From: Colletes latitarsis
Lineage: Eukaryota > Arthropoda > Insecta > Hymenoptera > Colletidae
Direction of reading: 5' to 3'
Assembly (NCBI RefSeq): GCF_051014445.1
Contig: NC_135136.1
Span: 16,138,001 to 16,202,000 of the forward strand
DNA length: 64,000 bases
Made by a program: the position numbers and the translations under genes. Shown piece by piece: positions 52,501-64,000 of this stretch. The stretch's first letter is position 1. Each line of letters starts with the position of its first letter. The notes beneath the pieces were generated by a model. That model was not told the DNA's origin and did not search any database. It saw only the letters and a program-made list of their open reading frames with translations.

Positions 52501-55500
52501 TAGAGGATAACACATGTTATGTCTAGGTTAGGCCTGGTATTTGCCCTCATCAGACTCATACATACGCGTTCTTCACATACTTGTTGAACAGATCCTGGGT
52601 ATTTTTCTGGTTTGGATCACGTAGTAATGTGGTACCACACTGAAACAGTCCATTAAACCTGGTTTCGATCAATATTTTAGAGGACAACGCAAGTTAGGTC
52701 TGGGATAGGTCTGGGATTTGTCCTGATCAGGCTCGTACTTTCGCATATTTCTCATACTCGGTGGCCAGATTCTGGGCTTTTTCTGGATTGGATCCCGTAG
52801 TATTGAGGTACCACACTGAAACATTCAATTAAACCTGGTCTTGATAAATATTTTAGAGGATAACTCATGTTAGGTCTAGGTTAGTTCTGGGATTTGCCCT
52901 CATCAGGTTCATATTTTCGCGTTCTTCACATACTTGTTGAACAGATCCTGGGTATTTTTCTGGTTTGGATCACGTAGTAACGTGGTACCACACTGAAACA
53001 GACCATTAAACCTGGATTCGATCAATATTTTAGAGAATAATTCATGTTAGGTCTAGGTTAGAACTGGGATTTGCCCTCATCATGTTCATATTGTCGCGTT
53101 CTTCACATACTTGTTGAACAGATTCTGGGTATTTTTCTGGTTTGGATCACGTAGTAATGTGGTAGCACCCTGAAACAGACCATTAAACCTGGTTTCGATT
53201 AATATTTTAGAGAATAATTCATGTTAGGTCTATGTTAGATCTGGGATTTGCCCTCATCATGTTCATATTTTCGCGTTCTTCACATACTTGTTGAACAGAT
53301 CCTGGGTTTTTTCAGGTTTGGATCACGTAGTAATGTGGTACCACACTGAAACATTCAATTAAACCTGGTCTTGATAAATATTTTAGAGGATAACGCATGT
53401 TAGGTCTGGGTTAGGTCTAGGATTTGCCCTCATCAGGGTCATATTTTCGCATTCTTCACATACTTGTTGAACGGATCCTGGGTTTTTTGTGGTTTGGATC
53501 ACGTAGTAATGAGGTACCACACTGAAACAGTCCATTAAACCTGGTTGCGATCAATATTTTAGAGAATAACGCTTGTTAGATCTTGGTTAGGTTTGAGATT
53601 TGCTCTCATCAGGCTCGTACTTTCGCATATTTCTCATAGTTCATGGCCAGATTCTGGGCTTTTTCTGGATTGGGTCAGGTAGTAATGTGGTACCACACTG
53701 AAACAGTCCATTAAACCTGGTTTCGATCAATATTTTAGAGGACAACGCAAGTTAGGTCTGGGATAGGTCTGGGATTTGCCCTGATCAGGCTCGTACTTTC
53801 GCATATTTCTCATACTCGGTGGCCAGATTCTGGGCTTTTTCTGGTTTGGATCCCGTAGTATTGTGGTACCACACTGAAACATTCAATTAAACCTGGTCTT
53901 GATAAATATTTTAGAGGATAACGCATGTTAGGTCTGGGTTAGGTCTAGGATTTGCCCTCATCAGGGTCATATTTTCGCATTCTTCACATACTTGTTGAAC
54001 GGATCCTGGGTTTTCTGTGGTTTGGATCACGTAGTAATGAGGTACCACACTGAAACAGTCCATTAAACCTGGTTTCGATCAATATTTTAGAGGATAACGC
54101 AAGTTATGTCTGGGATAGGTCTGGGATTTGCCCTCCTCAGGTTCATATTTTCGCGTTCTTCACATACTTGTTGAACAGATCCTGGGTATTTTTCTGGTTT
54201 GGATCACGTAGTAATGTGGTACCACACTGAAACAGACCATTAAACCTGGGTTCGATCAATATTTTAGAGAATAATTCATGTTAGGTCTAGGTTAGATCTG
54301 GGATTTGCCCTCATCAGGTTCATATTTTCGCGTTCTTCACATACTTGTTGAACAGATCCTGGGTATTTTTCTGGTTTGGATCACGTAGTAATGTGGTACC
54401 ACACTGAAACAGTCCATTAAACCTGGTTTCGATCAATATTTTAGAGGACAACGCAAGTTAGGTCTGGGATAGGTCTGGGATTTGCCCTGATCAGGCTCGT
54501 ACTTTCGCATATTTCTCATACTCGGTGGCCAGATTCTGGGCTTTTTCTGGTTTGGATCCCGTAGTGTTGTGGTACCACACTGAAACATTCAATTAAACCT
54601 GGTCTTAATAAATATTTTAGAGGATAACGCATGTTAGGTCTGGGTTAGGTCTAGGATTTGCCCTCATCAGGGTCATATTTTCGCATTCTTCACATACTTG
54701 TTGAACGGATCCTGGGTTTTTTGTGGTTTGGATCACGTACTAATGAGGTACCACACTGAAACAGTCCATTAAACCTGGTTGCGATCAATATTTTAGAGAA
54801 TAACGCTTGTTAGATCTTGGTTAGGTCTGAGATTTGCTCTCATCAGGCTCGTACTTTCGCATATTTCTCATAGTTCATGGCCAGATTCTGGGCTTTTTCT
54901 GGATTGGGTCAGGTAGTAATGTGGTACCACACTGAAACAGTCCATTAAACCTGGTTTCGATCAATATTTTAGAGGACAACGCAAGTTAGGTCTGGGATAG
55001 GTCTGGGATTTGCCCTGATCAGGCTCGTACTTTCGCATATTTCTCATACTCGGTGGCCAGATTCTGGGCTTTTTCTGGTTTGGATCCCGTAGTATTGTGG
55101 TACCACACTGAAACTTTCAATTAAACCTGGTCTTGATAAATATCTTAGAGGATAACTCATGTTAGGTCTAGGTTAGGTCTGGGATTTGCCCTCATCAGGT
55201 TCATATTTTCGCGTTCTTCACATACTTGTTGAACAGATCCAGGGTATTTTTCTGGTTTGGATCACGTAGTAATGTGGTACCACACTGAAACAGACCATTA
55301 AACCTGGTTTCGATCAATATTATAGAGAATAATTCATGTTAGGTCTAGGTTAGATCTGGGATTTGCCCTCATCAGGTTCATATTTTCGCGTTCTTCACAT
55401 ACTTGTTGAACAGATCCTGGGTATTTTTCTGGTTTGGATCACGTAGTAATGTGGTACCACACTGAAACAGTCCATTAAACCTGGTTTCGATCAATATTTT

Positions 55501-58500
55501 AGAGGACAACGAAAGTTAGGTCTGGGATAGGTCTGGGATTTGTCCTGATCAGGCTCGTACTTTCGCATATTTCTCATACTTGTTGAACAGATCCTGGGTT
55601 TTTTCGGGTTTGGATCACGTAGTAATGTGGTACCACACTGAAACATTCAATTAAACCTGGTCTTGATAAATATTTTAGAGGATAACGCATGTTAGGTCTG
55701 GGTTAGGTCTAGGATTTGCCCTCATCAGGGGCATATTTTCGCATTCTTCACATACTTGTTGAACGGATCCCGGGTTTTTTGTGGTTTGGATCACGTAGTA
55801 ATGAGGAACCACACTGAAACATTCAATTAAATCTGGTCTTGATAAATGTTTTAGAGGACAACGCAAGTTAGGTTTGGGATAGGTCTGGGATTTGTCCTGA
55901 TCAGGCTCGTACTTTCGCATATTTCTCATACTCGGTGGCCAGATTCTGGGCTTTTTCTGGTTTGGATCCCGTAGTATTGTGGTACCACACTGAAACGTTC
56001 AATTAAACCTGGTCTTGATAAATATTTTAGAGGATAACTCATGTTAGGTCTAGGTTAGGTCTGGGATTTGCCCTCATCAGGTTCATATTTTCGCGTTCTT
56101 CACATACTTGTTGAACAGATCCTGGGTATTTTTCTGGTTTGGATCACGTAGTAATGTGGTACCACACTGAAACAGACCATTAAACCTGGTTTCGATCAAT
56201 ATTTTAGAGAATAATTCATGTTAGGTCTAGGTTAGATCTGGGATTTGCCCTCATCATGTTCATATTTTCGCGTTCTTCACATACTTGTTGAACAGATCCT
56301 GGGTATTTTCCTGGTTTGGATCACGTAGTAATGTGGTAGCACACTGAAACAGACCATTAAACCTGGTTTCGATCAATATTTTAGAGGATAACGCATGTTA
56401 GATCTAGGTTAGGCCTCGGATTTTCCCTCATCAGACACATACTCTCGCATTCTTCACATACTTGTTGAACGGATCCTGGGTATTTTTCTGGTTTGGATCA
56501 CGTAGTGATGTGGTACCACACAGAAACAGTCCATTAAACCTGGTTTCGATCAATATTTTAGAGGATAACGCATGTTAAATCTAGGCTAGGCCTGGGATTT
56601 GCCCTCATCAGACACATACTTTCGCATTTTCCACATACTTGTTGAACGGATCCTGGGTTTTTTCTGGTTCGGATCACGTAGTAATGTGGTACCACACTGA
56701 AACATTCAATTAAACCTGGTCTTGATAAGTATTTTAAAGGATAACGCATGTTAGGTCTGGGATAGGTCTGGGATTTGCCCCCATCAGGCTCATAGTTTCG
56801 CGTTTTTCACATACTTGATGGCTAGATCCAGGGCTTTTTCTGGATTGGATCACGTAGTAATGTGGTACCACACTGAAACGGTGGATTAAACCTGGTTTCG
56901 ATCAATATTTTTGAGGATAACGCATGTTAGGTCTGGGTTAGGTCTAGGATTTGCCCTCATCAGGGTCATACTTTCGCATATTTCTCATACTTGATGGCTA
57001 GATCCAGGGCTTTTTCTGGATTGGATCACGTAGTAATGTGGTACCACCCTGAAACAGTCAATTAAACCTGGTTTCCATCAATATTTTAGAGAACAACGCA
57101 AGTTAGGTCTGGTATAGGTCTGGGATTTGCCCTCATCAGGGTCATATTTTCGCATTCTTCACATACTTGTTGAACAGATCCTGGGTATTTTTCTGGTTTG
57201 GATCAGGCAGTAATGTGGTACCACACTGAAAAAGTCGATTAAACCTGGTTTCGATAAATATTTTTGAGGATAACTCATGTTAGGTCTAGGTTAGGCCTGG
57301 GATTTGCCCTCATCAGGGTCATATTTTCGCGTTGTTCACATACTTGTTGAACAGATCCTGGGTATTTTTCTGGTTTGGATCAGGTAGTAATGTGGTACCA
57401 CTCTGAAACAGTAAATTAAACCTAGTTTCGATCAATATTTTAGAGGATAACGCAAGTTAGGTCTGGGATAGGTCTGGGATTTGCCCTCGTCAGGGTCATA
57501 TTTTCGCGTTCTTCACATACTTGTTGAACAGATCCTGGGTATTTTTCTGGTTTGGATCACGTAGTAATGTGGTAGCACACTGAAACAGTCCATTAAACCT
57601 GGTTTCGATCAATATTTTAGAGAATAACTCATGTTAGGTCTAGGTTAGGTCTGGGATTTGCCCCCATCAGGTTCATATTTTCGCGTTCTTCACATACTTG
57701 TTGAACAGATCCTGGGTATTTTTCTGGTTTGGATCAGGTAGTAATGTGGTACCACACTGAAACAGTCGATTAAACCTGGTTTCGATAAATATATTTGAGG
57801 ATAACTCATGTTAGGTCTAGGTTAGGCCTGGGATTTTCCTTCATCAGACACATGCTCTCGCATTCTTCACATACTTGTTGAACGGATCATGTGTTTTTTC
57901 TGGTTTGGATCGCGTAGTAGTGTGGTAGCACACTGAAACAGTCCATTAAACCTGGTTTCGATCAATATTTTAGAGGATAACGCATGTTCTGCCTAGGTTA
58001 GGCCTGGGATTTGCCCCCGATCAGACACATACTTTCGCATTTTCCACATACTTGTTGAACAGATCCTGGGTCTTTTGTGGTTTGGATCACGTAGTGATGT
58101 GGTACCACACAGAAACAGTCCATTAAACCTGGTTTCGATCAATATTTTAGAGGATAACGCATGTTAAATCTAGGCTAGGCCTGGGATTTGCCCTCATCAG
58201 TCACATACTTTCGCATTTTCCACATACTTGTTGAACGGATCCTGGGTTTTTTCTGGTTTGGATCACGTAGTAATGTGGTACCACACTGAAACATTCAATT
58301 AAACCTGGTCTTGATAAGTATTTTAAAGGATAACGCATGTTAGGTCTGGGATAGGTCTGGGATTTGCCCCCATCAGGCTCATAGTTTCGCGTTTTTCACA
58401 TACTTGATGGCTAGATCCAGGGCTTTTTCTGGATTGGATCACGTAGTAATGTGGTACCACACTGAAACGGTGGATTAAACCTGGTTTCGATCAATATTTT

Positions 58501-60900
58501 TGAGGATAACGCATGTTAGGTCTGGGTTAGGTCTAGGATTTGCCCTCATCAGGGTCATACTTTCGCATATTTCTCATACTTGATGGCTAGATCCAGGGCT
58601 TTTTCTGGATTGGATCACGTAGTAATGTGGTACCACCCTGAAACAGTCAATTAAACCTGGTTTCCATCAATATTTTAGAGAACAACGCAAGTTAGGTCTG
58701 GTATAGGTCTGGGATTTGCCCCCATCAGGTTCATATTTTCGCGTTCTTCACATACTTGTTGAACAGATCCTGAGTTTTCTCAGGTTTGGATCACGTAGTA
58801 ATGTGGTACCACACTGAAACACTCAATTAAACCTGGTTGCGATCAATATTTTAGAGAATAACGCTTGTTAGATCTTGGTTAGGTTTGAGATTTGCTCTCA
58901 TCAGGCTCGTACTTTCGCATATTTCTCATAGTTCATGGCCAGATTCTGGGCTTTTTCTGGATTGGGTCAGGTAGTAATATGGTACCACACTGAAACAGTC
59001 CATTAAACCTGGTTTCGATCAATATTTTAGAGGACAACGCAAGTTAGGTCTGGGATAGGTCTGGGATTTGCCCTGATCAGGCTCGTACTTTCGCATATTT
59101 CTCATACTCGGTGGCCAGATTCTGGGCTTTTTCTGGTTTGGATCCCGTAGTATTGTGGTACCACACTGAAACATTCAATTAAACCTGGTCTTGATAAATA
59201 TTTTAGAGGATAACGCATGTTAGGTCTGGGTTAGGTCTAGGATTTGCCCTCATCAGGGTCATATTTTCGCATTCTTCACATACTTGTTGAACGGATCCTG
59301 GGTTTTTTGTGGTTTGGATCACGTAGTAATGAGGTACCACACTGAAACAGTCCATTAAACCTGGTTTCGATCAATATTTTAGAGGATAACGCAAGTTATG
59401 TCTGGGATAGGTCCGGGATTTGCCCTCATCAGGTTCATATTTTCGCGTTCTTCACATACTTGTTGAACAGATCCTGGGTATTTTTCTGGTTTGGATCACG
59501 TAGTAATGTGGTACCACACTGAAACAGACCATTAAACGTGGTTTCGATCAATATTTTAGAGAATAATTCATGTTAGGTCTAGGTTAGATCTGGGATTTGC
59601 CCTCATCAGGTTCATATTTTCGCGTTCTTCACATACTTGTTGAACAGTTCCTGGGTATTTTTCTGGTTTGGATCACGTAGTAATGTGGTACCACACTGAA
59701 ACAGTCCATTAAACCTGGTTTCGATCAATATTTTAGAGGACAACGCAAGTTAGGTCTGGGATAGGTCTGGGATTTGTCCTGATCAGGCTCGTACTTTCGC
59801 ATATTTCTCATACTCGGTGGCCAGATTCTGGGCTTTTTCTGGTTTGGATCCCGTAGTATTGTGGTACCACACTGAAACATTCAATTAAACCTGGTCTTGA
59901 TAAATATTTTAGAGGATAACTCATGTTAGGTCTAGGTTAGGTCTGGGATTTGCCCTCATCAGGTTCATATTTTCGCGTTCTTCACATACTTGTTGAACAG
60001 ATCCTGGGTATTTTTCTGGTTTGGATCACGTAGTAATGTGGTACCACAATGAAACAGTCGATTAAACCTGGTTTCGATCAATATTTTAGAGGATAACACA
60101 TGTTATGTCTAGGTTAGGCCTGGTATTTGCCCTCATCAGACTCATACATACGCGTTCTTCACATACTTGTTGAACAGATCCTGGGTATTTTTCTGGTTTG
60201 GATCACGTAGTAATGTGGTACCACACTGAAACAGTCCATTAAACCTGGTTTCGATCAATATTTTAGAGGACAACGCAAGTTAGGTCTGGGATAGGTCTGG
60301 GATTTGTCCTGATCAGGCTCGTACTTTCGCATATTTCTCATACTCGGTGGCCAGATTCTGGGCTTTTTCTGGTTTGGATCCCGTAGTATTGAGGTACCAC
60401 ACTGAAACATTCAATTAAACCTGGTCTTGATAAATATTTTAGAGGATAACTCATGTTAGGTCTAGGTTAGTTCTGGGATTTGCCCTCATCAGGTTCATAT
60501 TTTCGCGTTCTTCACATACTTGTTGAACAGATCCTGGGTATTTTTCTGGTTTGGATCACGTAGTAACGTGGTACCACACTGAAACAGACCATTAAACCTG
60601 GATTCGATCAATATTTTAGAGAATAATTCATGTTAGGTCTAGGTTAGAACTGGGATTTGCCCTCATCATGTTCATATTGTCGCGTTCTTCACATACTTGT
60701 TGAACAGATTCTGGGTATTTCTCTGGTTTGGATCACGTAGTAATGTGGTAGCACCCTGAAACAGACCATTAAACCTGGTTTCGATTAATATTTTAGAGAA
60801 TAATTCATGTTAGGTCTATGTTAGATCTGGGATTTGCCCTCATCATGTCCATATTTTCGCGTTCTTCACATACTTGTTGAACAGATCCTGGGTTTTTTCA
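49504..60900. repeat. 11.46-kb super-unit, copy 2
   Basis: Second copy of 38,041-49,431 in the same orientation. Relative to copy 1 it has extra monomers at ~51,904-52,080 (177 bp), ~52,861-53,037 (177 bp), ~57,381-57,734 (354 bp) and ~59,210-59,385 (176 bp), and lacks the 881-bp insertion. Between indels the sequence is nearly identical, with rare substitutions (TTTTGGAG near 51,267 against TTTTAGAG near 39,804). Confidence 0.88.
51184..58769. repeat. Nested long unit, copy in super-unit 2 (7,586 bp)
   Basis: Starts at the CTGAGTTTTTTCAGG monomer and recurs at 58,770. It is the most complete copy of the long unit without the 881-bp insertion. The following copy (58,770 onward) aligns first at 7,586 and then at 6,705 bp. 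Confidence 0.83.
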
Positions 60901-63900
60901 GGTTTGGATCACGTAGTAATGTGGTACCACACTGAAACATTCAATTAAACCTGGTCTTGATAAATATTTTAGAGGATAACGCATGTTAGGTCTGGGTTAG
61001 GTCTAGGATTTGCCCTCATCAGGGTCATATTTTCGCATTCTTCACATACTTGTTGAACGGATCCTGGGTTTTTTGTGGTTTGGATCACGTAGTAATGAGG
61101 TACCACACTGAAACAGTCCATTAAACCTGGTTGCGATCAATATTTTAGAGAATAACGCTTGTTAGATCTTGGTTAGGTTTGAGATTTGCTCTCATCAGGC
61201 TCGTACTTTCGCATATTTCTCATAGTTCATGGCCAGATTCTGGGCTTTTTCTGGATTGGGTCAGGTAGTAATGTGGTACCACACTGAAACAGTCCATTAA
61301 ACCTGGTTTCGATCAATATTTTAGAGGACAACGCAAGTTAGGTCTGGGATAGGTCTGGGATTTGCCCTGATCAGGCTCGTACTTTCGCATATTTCTCATA
61401 CTCGGTGGCCAGATTCTGGGCTTTTTCTGGTTTGGATCCCGTAGTATTGTGGTACCACACTGAAACATTCAATTAAACCTGGTCTTGATAAATATTTTAG
61501 AGGATAACGCATGTTAGGTCTGGGTTAGGTCTAGGATTTGCCCTCATCAGGGTCATATTTTCGCATTCTTCACATACTTGTTGAACGGATCCTGGGTTTT
61601 CTGTGGTTTGGATCACGTAGTAATGAGGTACCACACTGAAACAGTCCATTAAACCTGGTTTCGATCAATATTTTAGAGGATAACGCAAGTTATGTCTGGG
61701 ATAGGTCTGGGATTTGCCCTCCTCAGGTTCATATTTTCGCGTTCTTCACATACTTGTTGAACAGATCCTGGGTATTTTTCTGGTTTGGATCACGTAGTAA
61801 TGTGGTACCACACTGAAACAGACCATTAAACCTGGTTTCGATCAATATTTTAGAGAATAATTCATGTTAGGTCTAGGTTAGATCTGGGATTTGCCCTCAT
61901 CAGGTTCATATTTTCGCGTTCTTCACATACTTGTTGAACAGATCCTGGGTATTTTTCTGGTTTGGATCACGCAGTAATGTGGTACCACACTGAAACAGAC
62001 CATTAAACCTGGTTTCGATCAATATTATAGAGAATAATTCATGTTAGGTCTAGGTTAGATCTGGGATTTGCCCTCATCAGGTTCATATTTTCGCGTTCTT
62101 CACATACTTGTTGAACAGATCCTGGGTATTTTTCTGGTTTGGATCACGTAGTAATGTGGTACCACACTGAAACAGTCCATTAAACCTGGTTTCGATCAAT
62201 ATTTTAGAGGACAACGAAAGTTAGGTCTGGGATAGGTCTGGGATTTGTCCTGATCAGGCTCGTACTTTCGCATATTTCTCATACTTGTTGAACAGATCCT
62301 GGGTTTTTTCGGGTTTGGATCACGTAGTAATGTGGTACCACACTGAAACATTCAATTAAACCTGGTCTTGATAAATATTTTAGAGGATAACGCATGTTAG
62401 GTCTGGGTTAGGTCTAGGATTTGCCCTCATCAGGGGCATATTTTCGCATTCTTCACATACTTGTTGAACGGATCCCGGGTTTTTTGTGGTTTGGATCACG
62501 TAGTAATGAGGAACCACACTGAAACACTCAATTAAATCTGGTCTTGATAAATGTTTTAGAGGACAACGCAAGTTAGGTTTGGGATAGGTCTGGGATTTGT
62601 CCTGATCAGGCTCGTACTTTCGCATATTTCTCATACTCGGTGGCCAGATTCTGGGCTTTTTCTGGTTTGGATCCCGTAGTATTGTGGTACCACACTGAAA
62701 CGTTCAATTAAACCTGGTCTTGATAAATATTTTAGAGGATAACTCATGTTAGGTCTAGGTTAGGTCTGGGATTTGCCCTCATCAGGTTCATATTTTCGCG
62801 TTCTTCACATACTTGTTGAACAGATCCTGGGTATTTTTCTGGTTTGGATCACGTAGTAATGTGGTACCACACTGAAACAGACCATTAAACCTGGTTTCGA
62901 TCAATATTTTAGAGAATAATTCATGTTAGGTCTAGGTTAGATCTGGGATTTGCCCTCATCATGTTCATATTTTCGCGTTCTTCACATACTTGTTGAACAG
63001 ATCCTGGGTATTTTCCTGGTTTGGATCACGTAGTAATGTGGTAGCACACTGAAACAGACCATTAAACCTGGTTTCGATCAATATTTTAGAGGATAACGCA
63101 TGTTAGATCTAGGTTAGGCCTCGGATTTTCCCTCATCAGACACATACTCTCGCATTCTTCACATACTTGTTGAACGGATCCTGGGTATTTTTCTGGTTTG
63201 GATCACGTAGTGATGTGGTACCACACAGAAACAGTCCATTAAACCTGGTTTCGATCAATATTTTAGAGGATAACGCATGTTAAATCTAGGCTAGGCCTGG
63301 GATTTGCCCTCATCAGACACATACTTTCGCATTTTCCACATACTTGTTGAACGGATCCTGGGTTTTTTCTGGTTTGGATCACGTAGTAATGTGGTACCAC
63401 ACTGAAACATTCAATTAAACCTGGTCTTGATAAGTATTTTAAAGGATAACGCATGTTAGGTCTGGGATAGGTCAGGGATTTGCCCCCATCAGGCTCATAG
63501 TTTCGCGTTTTTCACATACTTGATGGCTAGATCCAGGGCTTTTTCTGGATTGGATCACGTAGTAATGTGGTACCACACTGAAACGGTGGATTAAACCTGG
63601 TTTCGATCAATATTTTTGAGGATAACGCATGTTAGGTCTGGGTTAGGTCTAGGATTTGCCCTCATCAGGGTCATACTTTCGCATATTTCTCATACTTGAT
63701 GGCTAGATCCAGGGCTTTTTCTGGATTGGATCACGTAGTAATGTGGTACCACCCTGAAACAGTCAATTAAACCTGGTTTCCATCAATATTTTAGAGAACA
63801 ACGCAAGTTAGGTCTGGTATAGGTCTGGGATTTGCCCTCATCAGGTTCATATTTTCGCATTCTTCACATACTTGTTGAACAGATCCTGGGTATTTTTCTG

Positions 63901-64000
63901 GTTTGGATCAGGCAGTAATGTGGTACCACACTGAAAAAGTCGATTAAACCTGGTTTCGATAAATATTTTTGAGGATAACTCATGTTAGGTCTAGGTTAGG
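58770..64000. repeat. Third long unit, incomplete at the window edge
   Basis: Aligns with 51,184-54,370 at 7,586 bp and with 55,250-57,295 at 6,705 bp. The difference is 881 bp: five monomers present at ~54,370-55,250 are missing here near 61,960. The join lies in conserved GGATCACG(T/C)AGTAATGTGG sequence. The unit runs off the right edge of the window inside the array. Confidence 0.83.

Larger units (their letters stand above)
1..64000. repeat. Satellite DNA array, ~176-bp monomer, ~362 tandem copies
   Basis: The same ~176-bp unit recurs head to tail from the first to the last base. The core GGTACC occurs at 152, 328, 504 and 680, stays in register, and is still present at 63,922; the distance 152-63,922 divided by ~176.2 gives about 362 monomers. 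All copies are in one orientation; I saw no inverted block. The consensus, read in phase, is 176 bp and ~41% G+C (72 of 176 bases). Monomer length close to one nucleosome plus linker, together with higher-order structure, is typical of centromeric or pericentromeric satellites in eukaryotes; location on the chromosome is inferred, not seen. I do not recognise the family name or host. No coding gene, RNA gene, transposon or unique sequence interrupts the array. Both window edges fall inside the array, so its true length is unknown. Confidence 0.97.

Noticed and set aside
1..64000. CRISPR array, because of regularly spaced conserved repeats
   Set aside because: The spacing is 176 bp and the whole unit is conserved, with no unique spacers; there are no cas genes. 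It is a tandem satellite.
1..64000. Primate alpha satellite
   Set aside because: The monomer is 176 bp, not ~171 bp, and I see neither a CENP-B box (TTCG....A..CGGG pattern) nor other alpha-satellite landmarks.
1..64000. Inverted (head-to-head) satellite blocks
   Set aside because: I looked for reverse-complement versions of the conserved landmarks, such as GTTATCCTCTAAAATATTG on the plus strand, and saw none; all monomers run the same way.

Overview
The whole window is one uninterrupted head-to-tail satellite DNA array. The basic monomer is about 176 bp: successive GGTACC cores fall at 152, 328, 504 and 680, and the last one is at 63,922, which makes about 362 monomers. I found no convincing protein-coding gene, rRNA, tRNA, CRISPR array, transposon or other unique sequence on either strand. 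The content points to a eukaryotic chromosome, most plausibly centromeric or pericentromeric or other constitutive heterochromatin. The species cannot be named from this sequence alone, and I do not recognise the monomer as a named satellite family.

The consensus monomer, phased so that GGTACC is base 1, is about 41% G+C with about four CpGs. It has three recurrent internal landmarks: a 12-bp perfect palindrome TGTGGTACCACA centred on the KpnI-type core, an 11-bp direct tandem duplication (TTAGGTCTAGG followed by TTAGGTCTGGG) at about monomer positions 64-85, and a T6-T8 tract at about 147-152 whose length variation produces many of the 177/178-bp monomers. Several monomer subtypes alternate. 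They differ mainly in the segment after TTCGC and in the segment around GGATAACGC.

The layout shows several levels of amplification. Bases 1 to ~6,300 hold the most heterogeneous monomers, with only short local duplications. From ~6,300 to ~26,270 multi-monomer segments are repeated at offsets of 529, 881, 1,762, 1,938, 2,468, 5,110 and 9,159 bp. From 26,275 to 36,121 there is a near-identical 5,106-bp-offset tandem duplication, and each copy contains 2.6 cycles of a crisp five-monomer, 881-bp higher-order repeat (HOR). From 36,122 to 38,040 is a transitional stretch with one monomer shortened by 19 bp. From 38,041 to the end is an 11.46-kb super-unit, present in tandem, containing a nested ~7.6-kb unit. 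The super-unit copies differ mostly by gain or loss of whole monomers (176/177, 354, 881 bp).

There are no genes to relate to each other. The biology here is the array itself: repeated unequal exchange in quanta of whole monomers, a recurrent pentameric (881-bp) register, and an apparent gradient from old, diverse repeats on the left to young, homogenised repeats on the right. Near-identical blocks of this kind are also where genome assemblies fail, so their exact copy number should be treated with caution.
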